Below, one piece after another: positions 34,448 to 43,720 of a stretch of DNA of 50,537 bases (position 1 is the stretch's first letter; each line of letters starts with the position of its first letter). Position numbers and translations under genes: made by a program. The stretch comes from CAYNLK01 sp964398055 (GTDB lineage: Bacteria > Chloroflexota > Anaerolineae > 4572-78 > J111), in NCBI GenBank assembly GCA_964398055.1, contig CAYNLK010000044.1, forward strand, positions 1 to 50,537, read 5' to 3'. The notes beneath the pieces were generated by a model, which did not search any database, was not told the origin of the DNA, and saw only the letters and a list, made by a program, of their open reading frames with translations.

Positions 34448-37400
34448 TCAGGCCGGTGCCGGCAGCGGTACTGCGGACGGCGCAGTTACCTGGAGCGGCA
34501 CCAGCTCGCGACGCATCACCCGCAAAGCCCGCTCCGGGTCGATCCGCCCATATAGACCGCCCAAAATCGAGACCAGATAGGCAGCATCCAGCAGCACGGG
34601 ACCATTTGGCCGTAATATCCCCGGCTGGCGAGGATTGTAAAGTGTGCCCTCGGCAATGAGCTGCAGATCGGCCATCAGGTCGGGGTTGCCGCTCTTCATT
34701 TTGTGGTAAATGGTTCCGCCGATCAGCAGGGTTGTGACCGGCTGGTTGAAGAAGTTGACCCCATACTGCATAAAATAGGTTTCGGTTTCTTCAACATAGC
34801 CCAGGTTGTTTTTGGTGGCAATCGCCATAATCTCTCGCGCCAGGAAGGAGCGAGCCGCATTCTCCAGGCGAGTGCGGGGCATCTGCAGCGGGTGGGCCGA
34901 AACCCAGCTCAGATAGCCAGCCAGATCGACCACCAGGCCCCAACTGGTCTGGCTGACAAATGGCGTGAACTGATCGTGGGGATCGAGCTGGATATCGGGA
35001 AATTTGTCGGTCAGGAAGCGGTTGAGATCGCGGGCCATACTACCCCGTTGGAAGCGTGGCAGCTCTTTGATATTTTCGGCGTTGTAGCTGAGGCCATATT
35101 TGCCTTCCACCCGGCGATAAGCCAGCGGCGTGTTGGGTGTTTTGAGGATGGTTCGCTTCAGCCGCTTGCTGTTGTCATTGCCAGGATAAACGTAGAGCGG
35201 GTTATCCAGCACGTTGGAGTAAAAGTCGGTGGTTGCCCCGCCGATATCCAGGGCCATGATGTTGCCCAATCCGGGCTGGTTGCCAAAACCTTTGGCCAGC
35301 AGGTTGATCCCCCGGAAAGCGGCCCGCGGGGTGGGGATGAACTTGTCACTCATGTATTCTTCGGCCACGTCGAACCCCTTGCCGCGGATGATGACCGTTT
35401 GGAACAGCTCTCGAATCACCTCGTTGACCACTTCGATGCGGAAGTGGTTCACTTCGGGCATCACGTTGTCGGTTATACGGATGTCAACCCCGTTGTCGGC
35501 AAAGATACGCTCGATCTCGGCCCGGCAATCCTGGTTGCCGGCGTAAATCACCGGCACGCCATAGTCGGCGTAGGTGGCATATCTGGCCTGCTCGGCTAGC
35601 AGCCTGGCATTGTGCAGTTGGGTGGCGGTGTCGCCGCCATTATCGACGCCGCCGGTCACGAGGATGATCTCGGGCTGGTCAACTTCGTAAATCTGGCGAG
35701 CTTGCTCCGGGCTGAGCTTGCCATCGTAGCTGTTGAGTAGCTTGGCCCCGGCGGTCAGGGCGGCCAGGTCGGCCGCAAAACCGCTTTCGCTCTTGACCAG
35801 ACTGACGGTGACCATCTTCAAACCACCCTTGGCGCTGGAGCAGGGCAGCCTCACGTCGAATTTGCTCATGGCCCGTTCCAGCGGTTTCCAGTCGTCGAAC
35901 TCCTGGCACTGTTCCAACACTCCCAGGCCCTCGGCCAGACCGACCCGGATATCGTCGGGGGTGGTGGGCACATAGCTCAAACTGAACGCCTCGCTTTCGG
36001 CATCGAACTGGCCAATTTTAGTAAAGGTGCTGCCAAAATCGACCACCAGCACCTTCAGCCGGTCCAGGTCGCGTTTGCGCAGGCCCGCCCGCCGCCGCGC
36101 TTCCAGAACCACGGCGCGGTCGATCGGTTCCACCTCCTCGGTGATGAAGGACTCGTCGTCGGCGCGCTGGATACTTTCGTCAAAGTACCAGGGAAAGCGC
36201 TGGCGCACCCGGTCGACTCGCTCAAACTCGTCTTTCACCTTGACCCCGTAGATTTCGTCGACCCGGCACATCCCGTTGACGACTGTAGTGCGGCAGTCCC
36301 CGGCCAGCTCGTAGCGGCGGTCGATGACGGTGATGTGGGGCGCCTGATACAGGCCGGTTTGCAGCCCCAAATCCATCGCGTCCGGGCTAATCACGCCGCA
36401 GGCGCCGGTGCGGTAATGATCTTCATTGGCGATGGAGAGCAGCATGGTCTCAAAGTTTTGCGCCGGATCTTCCGCCGGTTCCTTAGCCCAATCCCAAAAG
36501 TTCTCCACCGTCACCGGCCCGTGATAGCCCCCCAGGAGCGCCCCGTGGAGCAGGTTATACATAGCTCCCTCTTTTAGCTCACGTTTGCGGGTCTGCACCA
36601 CCGGGTCGGCCCAGATATCCGGCGTGTGGCCCTTTTTGAAATCCCAGCAAACCTGTTTGGTCAGCTCGCACGACTCGATGATGTCTTCGGCCTTGGCTTC
36701 GTGGTGGGCCTCGGGAAAGGAGACTACGTGGAGAATGTCCGGATCCATATAGAGTTGGGTGTAAACTCCAAAAGCCAGGTGACCTTTGGCCTGGTACAGA
36801 TTCGGCGGGAAGCTGGGCAAACCGGAGCGAGTCTCGCGAATGATGTTGAAATCGTAGTGGCGAGTGAGCGGCTCGATCAGCTCGTAGGCCGCTTTCATCT
36901 TGGCCAGGTCGTCCATGGCGCTGATTTCGGGCGGCAGCTCAAACATCATCTGCATCACGTAATGTTTGATGCCTAATTTCAAGGCAATCAGGCCGCACAG
37001 GACGTGATCCGTCACCTGCATATCGTCGGAGGCGTAGCGCAGGCCCCACTGGTGCGGATCGTTGATCTCCAGCGGTTTGCCCTGCCTGGCCCACCAGCGA
37101 ATGGTATCGTAATGCTCAGTGAAACTGTCGTGGATGGAGATGGGGCCGCGACCATCCAACTCGTTGTAGAAGAAAATCGGCACCGCCGGAAAGGCCATAT
37201 TGAGGTGTTTCTCCCACAACTCGGCCAGGGTCACCAACTCGTCGGTGCCGGTGTAGATGCGGGTCAAGGGGAAGTTGCCGCGCTGCGAGGCCGCCTTGAG
37301 CCGCTGGAGGTCCTCAACCGTGCGGATAGGCGCCCCACCCTGACCGCGCAGATATTTGTCGGGGTCTTCTTCACCGCGGATGAATTTGGCCAGCATCTCC

Positions 37401-38146
37401 TGAGAAGGCTGATCCGGGGCCAGCGAGACGATCTCAAAAGCGTGGGCGTCGGCCAGCTTCTCGATGGCGTCGATGGTCGGTTCGATGGTTTCGGCGGCGA
37501 TGCCGATGTGAGCCCGGATAATGGGGCGATTTTCCAGCTCGCGCACCTGCTTGATCCGTTCAACCAGGTAGTCGGACCAGTCGATGTGGTGGATGTGCTT
37601 CTGCTGGACCCGGCCTAAGGCAAAATCCTCCAGCTCCTCCATCGTAATGTAGTCATCGGCCACCAGCTCAAAAAAGCCCTGAAAATGGGCGCGCTGCTTG
37701 TATTCCTCAGCCACGGCTTCCAGGTCAAAATGGCGTTCTTCGGTGGGAGTGAATTCGTCCGGCTCCAGGGGCAGGCCGGTCATCGCCCGGACCAAATTGG
37801 CCGCCGGCCGTAAGCCGCTAAAGGCGTAGCGGATGCCGCTCTGGCGGGGATGGAGCTCGTATTGGGTGGCCAGCTCAATGAACTCGCCAACGAGCTTGTC
37901 AACGTGCAGATCGCCCAACCGCATAGAGATGCCGACCACCTCCGGTCGAGCTTCCCGGATCTTGTTGATGACCTCAGGAATGGGAACGGCCGGGCCTAAC
38001 TTGACGCTGACGTAACCCAGGCCCTTATCCTCCATCCAGTCGGCAAAACCCTCAACCCCCAGGTTATGCACGCAGGCGCCGATCGCGCCGACCATCACCC
38101 GCCGTTTAGGCCCTTTGGCCGGAAAATCCTTTGCTTTTGGTGACAT
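34448..38146 (-). CDS. Fusion: B12-binding domain + mutase-like barrel + GlmL/MutL reactivating ATPase
   Basis: A 1232-aa cytosolic protein. Residues about 15-135 are a cobalamin-binding Rossmann domain; the DxHxxG motif reads CVHNLG with His27 kept and the Asp replaced by Cys25. Residues about 150-690 form a large catalytic-looking region (RAHIGIAAETIEPTIDAIEK, FFYNELDGRGPIS, INDPHQWGLRYASDD), probably a TIM barrel related to the large subunits of adenosylcobalamin mutases such as glutamate mutase E. The match is weak and the reaction unknown. Residues about 698-1215 are a GlmL/MutL ASKHA ATPase: VVDFGSTFTK (701-710), SSAKGGLKMVTVSLV, GNQDCRAEIE, NVMPEVNHF, ALDIGGATTD (965-974). GlmL-type proteins sit beside B12 mutases and are thought to reactivate them; here all three parts share one chain. 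GGAGAG precedes the ATG. Confidence 0.8.
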   Translation of the reverse strand: MSPKAKDFPAKGPKRRVMVGAIGACVHNLGVEGFADWMEDKGLGYVSVKLGPAVPIPEVINKIREARPEVVGISMRLGDLHVDKLVGEFIELATQYELHPRQSGIRYAFSGLRPAANLVRAMTGLPLEPDEFTPTEERHFDLEAVAEEYKQRAHFQGFFELVADDYITMEELEDFALGRVQQKHIHHIDWSDYLVERIKQVRELENRPIIRAHIGIAAETIEPTIDAIEKLADAHAFEIVSLAPDQPSQEMLAKFIRGEEDPDKYLRGQGGAPIRTVEDLQRLKAASQRGNFPLTRIYTGTDELVTLAELWEKHLNMAFPAVPIFFYNELDGRGPISIHDSFTEHYDTIRWWARQGKPLEINDPHQWGLRYASDDMQVTDHVLCGLIALKLGIKHYVMQMMFELPPEISAMDDLAKMKAAYELIEPLTRHYDFNIIRETRSGLPSFPPNLYQAKGHLAFGVYTQLYMDPDILHVVSFPEAHHEAKAEDIIESCELTKQVCWDFKKGHTPDIWADPVVQTRKRELKEGAMYNLLHGALLGGYHGPVTVENFWDWAKEPAEDPAQNFETMLLSIANEDHYRTGACGVISPDAMDLGLQTGLYQAPHITVIDRRYELAGDCRTTVVNGMCRVDEIYGVKVKDEFERVDRVRQRFPWYFDESIQRADDESFITEEVEPIDRAVVLEARRRAGLRKRDLDRLKVLVVDFGSTFTKIGQFDAESEAFSLSYVPTTPDDIRVGLAEGLGVLEQCQEFDDWKPLERAMSKFDVRLPCSSAKGGLKMVTVSLVKSESGFAADLAALTAGAKLLNSYDGKLSPEQARQIYEVDQPEIILVTGGVDNGGDTATQLHNARLLAEQARYATYADYGVPVIYAGNQDCRAEIERIFADNGVDIRITDNVMPEVNHFRIEVVNEVIRELFQTVIIRGKGFDVAEEYMSDKFIPTPRAAFRGINLLAKGFGNQPGLGNIMALDIGGATTDFYSNVLDNPLYVYPGNDNSKRLKRTILKTPNTPLAYRRVEGKYGLSYNAENIKELPRFQRGSMARDLNRFLTDKFPDIQLDPHDQFTPFVSQTSWGLVVDLAGYLSWVSAHPLQMPRTRLENAARSFLAREIMAIATKNNLGYVEETETYFMQYGVNFFNQPVTTLLIGGTIYHKMKSGNPDLMADLQLIAEGTLYNPRQPGILRPNGPVLLDAAYLVSILGGLYGRIDPERALRVMRRELVPLQVTAPSAVPLPAPA

Positions 38147-38217
38147 ATTGCTCTCCTGCTTCAGCTCAGAACTATATTTGCCTTTTTCATCAAGATTTAA
38201 AATAAACTTCTTTGAGA

Positions 38218-39381
38218 TCAGGCCAACTGATCCGGCCGATGAAACCCGTATACTTGCGGGGCGCGGCTTTCGCTCACATGGCGGCCGGCCAGTTGACCGT
38301 CTACCAGATATTGTTTGCCCAAACGTTCTTGCGCCCAGGTAATGACTTCATCGATGGTGGGGGTGGGTACACCGGCAATTTCGGCCAGCCCGCGCAACAC
38401 CACCAGCCCAAAGGGTACATCTTCAGCCAGGTAACGAGCGGTGAAGTCCACGGCCAGTCTGTCCGGCCCCGCCGGCCGAGTCGGAATTTTCAGGCCGGTA
38501 TAGGCCCGGTTGGTCACAAGGGCGCGGCGCAAGGTACGGTTATCGCCAATATCAGCGGGATATGCTCGCAGCAGCCATTGGTACAGCGGAACTACCTCCT
38601 GTGGCTCTAAACTGGGCAATTGAGCCGCCAGACTGCCGGTCAGCATTTGGACCTCATCGCTGAGCGCCTGCAACAGCTCAGCCGTGGCCTCGTCCACTCC
38701 CTGGTAGAACAGCGGAATTTCAGCCTGGCTGAAGGTAGTAGTCTCCCGGCCGTGGCAGAGGCCATACATAATTCCCGGATGGATGAGCTGGCCGGTATTG
38801 GCCAGCGTCAGGCTCAGGAAGGAGGAGACCGGGTTGATTTTCAAACCGAGCAACTCTGCCAGGGTTTTAGCCAGCCCCGGCGCGGCCGCGCCCGGCCAGG
38901 CGGCCAGGTCGACCACGGCCTTTGTACCCAGAATATCGACTTCCTGGCCGAAAGTAACAATTCGGCAAGCCCAGGGTAAAGTTTGTAAGCCAACCAAGCG
39001 GATTGGCCTGGCCAACAGCGAACGGGCTTGGTAATCAAATCCGCCCCGGGCCGGCAGGGCGACGATGGCCGCGCCAGGCTCCACAAAATCGGCAATGGCC
39101 CGCAAGATTGGGTCGTGGGCAAAAGCCGGCAAGGCCAGCAAAACCAACTCCGAACCGGGAATGACTTCCGCCGGTGTGGGACTGACGCGGCGAGCCTGGC
39201 CAACGCTGGTCTGCGTTCCGAAACGGGCTACCAGCCCCGCTTGGGCGGCCATACCTGCTGCCAGACGTTTGGCTTCGCCGGCCAGCGGGGCAAAAACGTC
39301 CACCTCCCAACCGGCCTGGCCAGCCAGAGCAATCAGGACATGAGCCGCATTGCCCCCCCCGCAGACGGTCAACTTAGCCAT
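38218..39381 (-). CDS. Opine/octopine dehydrogenase family protein
   Basis: A 387-aa NAD(P)-dependent enzyme of the octopine/nopaline dehydrogenase family, which makes or oxidises secondary-amine conjugates of amino acids and 2-oxoacids. The N-terminal TVCGGGNAAHVLIALAG (about residues 5-21) is the dinucleotide loop. PARGGFDYQARSLL (about 119-132) and NTGQLIHPGIMYGL (about 194-207) contain the conserved Asn and His region of the C-terminal opine dehydrogenase domain. GGGGAG lies before the ATG. It is 71 bp upstream of the B12 fusion gene in the same direction, so an opine-like compound is a reasonable guess for the pathway substrate or intermediate. Confidence 0.85.
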   Translation of the reverse strand: MAKLTVCGGGNAAHVLIALAGQAGWEVDVFAPLAGEAKRLAAGMAAQAGLVARFGTQTSVGQARRVSPTPAEVIPGSELVLLALPAFAHDPILRAIADFVEPGAAIVALPARGGFDYQARSLLARPIRLVGLQTLPWACRIVTFGQEVDILGTKAVVDLAAWPGAAAPGLAKTLAELLGLKINPVSSFLSLTLANTGQLIHPGIMYGLCHGRETTTFSQAEIPLFYQGVDEATAELLQALSDEVQMLTGSLAAQLPSLEPQEVVPLYQWLLRAYPADIGDNRTLRRALVTNRAYTGLKIPTRPAGPDRLAVDFTARYLAEDVPFGLVVLRGLAEIAGVPTPTIDEVITWAQERLGKQYLVDGQLAGRHVSESRAPQVYGFHRPDQLA

Positions 39382-39384
39382 CGA

Positions 39385-39549
39385 TCACTCCCCGCTGGTG
39401 GTGCGGGGGTGGCGTGTGTGCGGGGGGGTTGGGGGGGGCGCGTGGGGGGGGGGCTGTGGNNNNNNNNNNGTGGCCCGCCCAAGACAAATGGCAATTTGCG
39501 CATTTTCCCCCCCCCCTTATGGGTAAATTTGCCTTGTTTACTTCCCCCC
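39385..39549. other. Low-quality junction with a 10-N gap
   Basis: Bases 39460-39469 are N. The flanks are long G runs, then a C run and G-rich filler unlike the surrounding sequence. The interval between the RpiR stop and the dehydrogenase start is therefore of unknown true length and content; the two genes on either side read as intact. Confidence 0.85.
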
Positions 39550-40395
39550 TTAAATGGCCCCTTCGCGATACAGCCGGTCAATTCGGTGCAACGCGTCGAC
39601 ACTCTGCTCAGCCCGTTTGGCGGCAACGGCCGCGCTGAGCAGGTCAATGAGGGAGATGATGCCGGTGAGCGAGCGGCTGTGGGCGGCGCCCTCCGTCGCC
39701 GCGAAGAAGACATGGTCGGCCAGGTTGGCGATGGGGGACAGGGGACTGTCGGTAATGGCCAGACAGGCGGCCCCGGCCGCCCGGGCCGCGTTGACCGCCT
39801 CGACCTCATGGCGCAGGTAACGCCAGATGGCGATGACAACCACCAGATCGTCTTGACCCAGCCGTGAGACTTCGAGCATCTGGGCGACCCCGCCGTGCAG
39901 ACAGGCTCGGGCCGGTAAACCCAGCATCGACAGGGCATACTCAGCCAACGTGGCCGCGGCCGCAGACAGGCCGCTGCCAAAAACATAAATGGCCCTGGCC
40001 TGAATGATGGCGGTTACTACTTCGTTCAGGTCGGCAGCGGCTACCTGACTCAGGGTGGTTTGAATATTTTGGCTATTGGCCTGGGCGATTTGAGCGGGTA
40101 GATTATCGGAGAAGCCGCCGTTGGCTAACTGGTCGGCCAACTTCTGGGCAAAGGTACGATATTGGGGCAGTTGCGCTCGAATGGCCGCTTGCAAAGCGGT
40201 ATAACCGTCGTACCCCAGCGCCCGGCACAGGCGGACGACAGTTGCCGGGCTGGTTCCGGCCTGCTCACTAACGGCGTTAACGGAAGCAAAGGCCAGTTCG
40301 GCTTCATGATCCAGCAAAAAGCGAGCTAACCGTTGCTGTTTGGGCGGCAATTCGGTGAACCTGGCCAGAATACGCTCTTGAGGTGAAAGTGACAA
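39550..40395 (-). CDS. RpiR-family transcriptional regulator
   Basis: A 281-aa regulator with an N-terminal RpiR helix-turn-helix (ELAFASVNAVSEQAGTSPAT, then VVRLCRALGYDGYTALQ, about residues 32-70) and a C-terminal SIS domain (IYVFGSGLSAAAATLAEYAL, then DDLVVVIAIWRYLRHEVEA). SIS domains usually bind a phosphosugar or amino-sugar ligand. I choose the TTG at 40395, eight bases after GGGGG. The more distant in-frame TTG at 40461 lies inside the promoter spacer and cannot be used. It is the first gene of the catabolic run and presumably its controller. Confidence 0.87.
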   Translation of the reverse strand: MSLSPQERILARFTELPPKQQRLARFLLDHEAELAFASVNAVSEQAGTSPATVVRLCRALGYDGYTALQAAIRAQLPQYRTFAQKLADQLANGGFSDNLPAQIAQANSQNIQTTLSQVAAADLNEVVTAIIQARAIYVFGSGLSAAAATLAEYALSMLGLPARACLHGGVAQMLEVSRLGQDDLVVVIAIWRYLRHEVEAVNAARAAGAACLAITDSPLSPIANLADHVFFAATEGAAHSRSLTGIISLIDLLSAAVAAKRAEQSVDALHRIDRLYREGAI

Positions 40396-40439
40396 CGTTA
40401 TGACCCCCGCGGTAGAAAGGAGTAGCTCCAACGCCGCCC

Positions 40440-40468
40440 ATTGTAGCACAATCCCAATCAAAATGCAA
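40440..40468 (-). promoter_or_regulatory. Sigma-70-type promoter of the RpiR gene
   Basis: On the minus strand TTGCAT (40468-40463) and TACAAT (40445-40440) are separated by 17 bp. Transcription would start near 40433, about 38 bases before the chosen TTG start. This rules out the longer start at 40461. Confidence 0.75.
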
Positions 40469-40583
40469 TAGTTATTTCATTTTTTAATTTTTGAAACAAA
40501 TATTTCTATCGAGGATTTTGCCGGAGCTATGAGTGGTCTTATTGACCGTTGACCGTGTTTCTCATTCACCACGAAGGACACAA

Positions 40584-40640
40584 AGGACAGCAGGGATCAG
40601 AGCACAACCGGCGAATACCTCTTGGTGTCCCTGCTGTCCT
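40584..40640. repeat. Inverted repeat between RpiR and surface-protein genes
   Basis: AGGACAGCAGGGA (40584-40596) pairs exactly with TCCCTGCTGTCCT (40628-40640). It lies in the 311-bp gap past the stop of the surface-protein gene and before the RpiR promoter, so it may act as a transcript-end hairpin. The surrounding CACCACGAAGGACACAAAGG word is a common environmental intergenic repeat. Confidence 0.7.
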
Positions 40641-40706
40641 GGGTGGTTCATTTGCGCGTATGACCCGGTAAACAAAATTTGTTGACGATGTCGAAATATG
40701 TTTTAT

Positions 40707-43592
40707 CTATGTCGCGTTGTCATCTGTATCTTCATCTACATCTATTTCTTCATCTTCATCTTCACCTGTATCGGCAACGATTTGGACTGACCAGGTGGCG
40801 CCGGCGGTCAAGCCGCCGTTGTCGGTCACGGTTAGACTTACTTCGTACTGGCCGGCCGCAGCATAGCTGTGGGTAACCTCGACTCCACTGGCAGTGGCGC
40901 CATCCCCAAAGTCCCAGGCATAGCTGACGATGTGACCATCCAGATCGCTGGAGCCGCCGGCGCTGAAGCTGAGGGTTGCCCCAACCAGGCCGCTCTCAGG
41001 GCCGTTGATGACAGCCGCAGGGGGCCGGTTGACTGCGCTCACCTCCACCGTGGTGGTAGCCGTACCCACTGCGCCGTCCTTATCAGTAACGGTCAGCGTG
41101 GCGTTGTAACTGCCGGCTTGCTGGTAGGTATGGCTAACCTGGGCGCCGGCGGCGGTTGTCCCATCGCCAAAATCCCAGCGATAGGTTAGAGCTGCCTGAT
41201 CAACCGGGCTTGGATCCGTACCACTCCCGGACAAAGTGATCGGGCTGCCAACCTGACCGGTGTACGGGCCGCCGGCGTTGGCAGTGGGCGCCACGTTGCG
41301 CACGGTCACCTGGGTCGCGGCCAGGTGGCTGGCGCCCCTGTTGTCGGTTACCCGGAGGGCCACAATGGCCGTAGCCGGTCCGTCAGGATAGCTGGTGGTG
41401 ACCACCGGCCCGGTGGCGTTGACGTTAAAGGTTTGGCCGTTGTAGTTGAAATCCCACTCATAGCTGACGATGTTGGCGCTGCCGGCGGCGCTGGAGGCGC
41501 GGCCATCAAGGGTGATCTGGCTGCCTTCGTCAACGGTGAAAGGCCCGCCCAACACCGCTTGCGGCGATAGGGGCGGTGGAGGCGGCGGCTCTTCCAGGCG
41601 TCGCCAGTTGACCTGGATGAGAGCATCACCGGTGCGCTCGTAGTACTCCACTCTAACCCGATGTCTCCCGCCGCTGAGCCGGTGTTCCGCCTCGATCAAA
41701 CGGGCGCTGCCGTCGCGCCAGTCATCAATCACCAGCGTATCGCCAACCCACACCCGCACGCCATCGTCCACCCGTACCTGCAGGAGATAAAGGCCGCCCT
41801 CGAAGTCAACGGTGCGGGTCCAACGGGCCGAGAAGTTATCGGACGGCACCCCGCCGGGTGAGCCGCGGCCCCAATCGTGATCGATCCTGCTTTCGTTCCG
41901 CACCCGCACCGGGTCGCCGCGCAGATGGCGATTGTCAAAGTATTCGGCTTTCCAATCCGGGAAGCTATCGATCCGTTCCCAGGTAAGGCGCACTTGGGCA
42001 TCGTAGATATGCTCGAAATATTCCAGCCGCAGGTGATGTTCGCCTCGGGTCAGGGTCACATCGGCGGTGTAAGCCGTGGGCGGGCCGGTGCGCCAGCGGT
42101 CGATGACCAGCTTATCGTCGATCCATAGCCGCGCTCCATCGTCAACCAGCACCCGGAAGCGATACAGGCCGGCCGAGAAGTGCTGGTTGCGAGTCCAACG
42201 CACAGAGAAGTTATCGGCCGGCACGCCTGGCCCCGGCGAACTTGGCCCCCAATTGAAGTTGATTTCGCGGTCGTTGCGAACCAGCACCGGCGCGCCGCTC
42301 AGGTTAGGGTTATCAAAATACTCGCCTTTCCAATCCGGGAAGAAAGTGGCGTAAGTCTCAAGGCGCTGCCAGGACAATTGGGCCAGGGCTTCACCACGGC
42401 GCTCGTAATACTCCATACGCACATGATGGCTACCCTCGGCCAGGGCGATGTCGGCGGTGTAGGTTGTGGGTGGGCTGTCGTGCCAGCGATCGATGATTAG
42501 CTGGTCGTTTACCCACAGCCGGACGCCATCATCCACCCGGGCGAAGAAGCGATAGGTCCCGGCCGGGAAATGGAGGCTGCGGCTCCAGCGGACAGAGAAG
42601 TTATCGGCCGGCAACCCTGGCGCTGGCGAACCGTTGCCCCAGTCGAAGTTGATCTGGCTATCGTTGCGGACCAGCGCCGGCGCCCCGCTCAGATTCGGGT
42701 TATCGAAATATTCCCCCCGCCACTCGGTAATGACGACCGGGGTGGGAGCAGGCGCAGCCGGCGCCGACGGCGCTTGTACCAGCGGCACATTGCTTACGTT
42801 TTCGGTGGTCACATACCAGGCCGATACCCAGCCTCGCTCGGCCGGGACGCCGCTGAATTCGATCTGCCACCAGCCTCTGTCGAAACTGAGGCCGGTGACT
42901 TCAGCCGATTGTCCTGCTCGCAACAGCCCGATGATGGAATACCCCGTGCCAGGACCGCTGCGAATGTTGAGATTGGTGGTCGCGGTCAGCGCTGGTGGGG
43001 CGGGCGTCTCGGTTGGCGGCGGCAACGGAGTTGGCGTAGCCGCGGGCAGCGGGGTTGGGGTTTCGGTTGGTATGGGCGTAACGGTGGGCATGAGCGGTAG
43101 GACTGTTTCTTCCGGCTGCACTTGCTCCGGCTCAATTCTAAAGAGCGCCCTGGCGGTGAGTTGGCCGTCATTGGTGCGGGCGAGGACTGTGGCCAAATCG
43201 TGGATCTCCCACTCAGGCCCGGCAGGGAAGATGAAACTGACACTGAACCGGCCGTCTGGGTCAGTGACGGCATCGGCCAGAGCAAAATCCGGCAAGTCTG
43301 GGTCGCCAAATGGGATCAGGTAGATCAAAACCCGGTTGTTTGCCGGCCAGCCTTCACCCTGGATGGTGACCAAAGCGCCAACCGGGGCCTCGGCCGGTTC
43401 CACCGTAACGACCGGAGTGGACGGAGCGGGGGTTGCCTCCAGGGCCTGCCCCGCTCTTTCCATGGTGAAGAAGAAGAGACCGGCCACCAGCAACCCGCAG
43501 ATGACGAGCCAACTGAAAACCAGGGCGGCAACGATTACTTTCAGACTGGTTGGACCTCGAGCGAGTTGAGCGTAAATATTCTTGATGTTCAT
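40707..43592 (-). CDS. Membrane-anchored surface protein with SH3, three PA14 and three PKD domains
   Basis: A 961-aa protein anchored by one N-terminal membrane helix (about residues 20-43). In order it has an IPT/carboxypeptidase-like segment (about 60-155), a Pro/Thr linker, a bacterial SH3 domain (about 204-265, with NLNIRSGPGTGYSIIG), three PA14-like repeats each beginning EYFDN and carrying NFSVRW/NFSARW and DDGVRLWV-type cores (about 290-670), three PKD domains (about 685-940, with SYEWDFNYNG, YRWDFGDGTT, YAWDFGDGAT) and an Asp/Glu-rich tail. PA14 and PKD domains bind glycans or span distance at the cell surface. The start is ATG at 43592 with AGGAGA upstream; an upstream TTG frame would translate the ribosome-binding site. 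Confidence 0.87.
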   Translation of the reverse strand: MNIKNIYAQLARGPTSLKVIVAALVFSWLVICGLLVAGLFFFTMERAGQALEATPAPSTPVVTVEPAEAPVGALVTIQGEGWPANNRVLIYLIPFGDPDLPDFALADAVTDPDGRFSVSFIFPAGPEWEIHDLATVLARTNDGQLTARALFRIEPEQVQPEETVLPLMPTVTPIPTETPTPLPAATPTPLPPPTETPAPPALTATTNLNIRSGPGTGYSIIGLLRAGQSAEVTGLSFDRGWWQIEFSGVPAERGWVSAWYVTTENVSNVPLVQAPSAPAAPAPTPVVITEWRGEYFDNPNLSGAPALVRNDSQINFDWGNGSPAPGLPADNFSVRWSRSLHFPAGTYRFFARVDDGVRLWVNDQLIIDRWHDSPPTTYTADIALAEGSHHVRMEYYERRGEALAQLSWQRLETYATFFPDWKGEYFDNPNLSGAPVLVRNDREINFNWGPSSPGPGVPADNFSVRWTRNQHFSAGLYRFRVLVDDGARLWIDDKLVIDRWRTGPPTAYTADVTLTRGEHHLRLEYFEHIYDAQVRLTWERIDSFPDWKAEYFDNRHLRGDPVRVRNESRIDHDWGRGSPGGVPSDNFSARWTRTVDFEGGLYLLQVRVDDGVRVWVGDTLVIDDWRDGSARLIEAEHRLSGGRHRVRVEYYERTGDALIQVNWRRLEEPPPPPPLSPQAVLGGPFTVDEGSQITLDGRASSAAGSANIVSYEWDFNYNGQTFNVNATGPVVTTSYPDGPATAIVALRVTDNRGASHLAATQVTVRNVAPTANAGGPYTGQVGSPITLSGSGTDPSPVDQAALTYRWDFGDGTTAAGAQVSHTYQQAGSYNATLTVTDKDGAVGTATTTVEVSAVNRPPAAVINGPESGLVGATLSFSAGGSSDLDGHIVSYAWDFGDGATASGVEVTHSYAAAGQYEVSLTVTDNGGLTAGATWSVQIVADTGEDEDEEIDVDEDTDDNAT

Positions 43593-43720
43593 CTTGCTTC
43601 TCCTTTTTTTCAATCGGTTGGTTCATGTTCAGTAGAAGTGACCGGCGCTTTATTTTTTACCAGTTTTGCTTTGATCGTATCCAGGCGCGCCGGTCACTTT
43701 GCACTTGATTCAGACATCTA

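Noticed and set aside
39550..40461. Longer RpiR protein from TTG at 40461
   Set aside because: That codon lies between the -35 and -10 boxes of the likely promoter; the TTG at 40395 has a ribosome-binding site and gives a normal family length.
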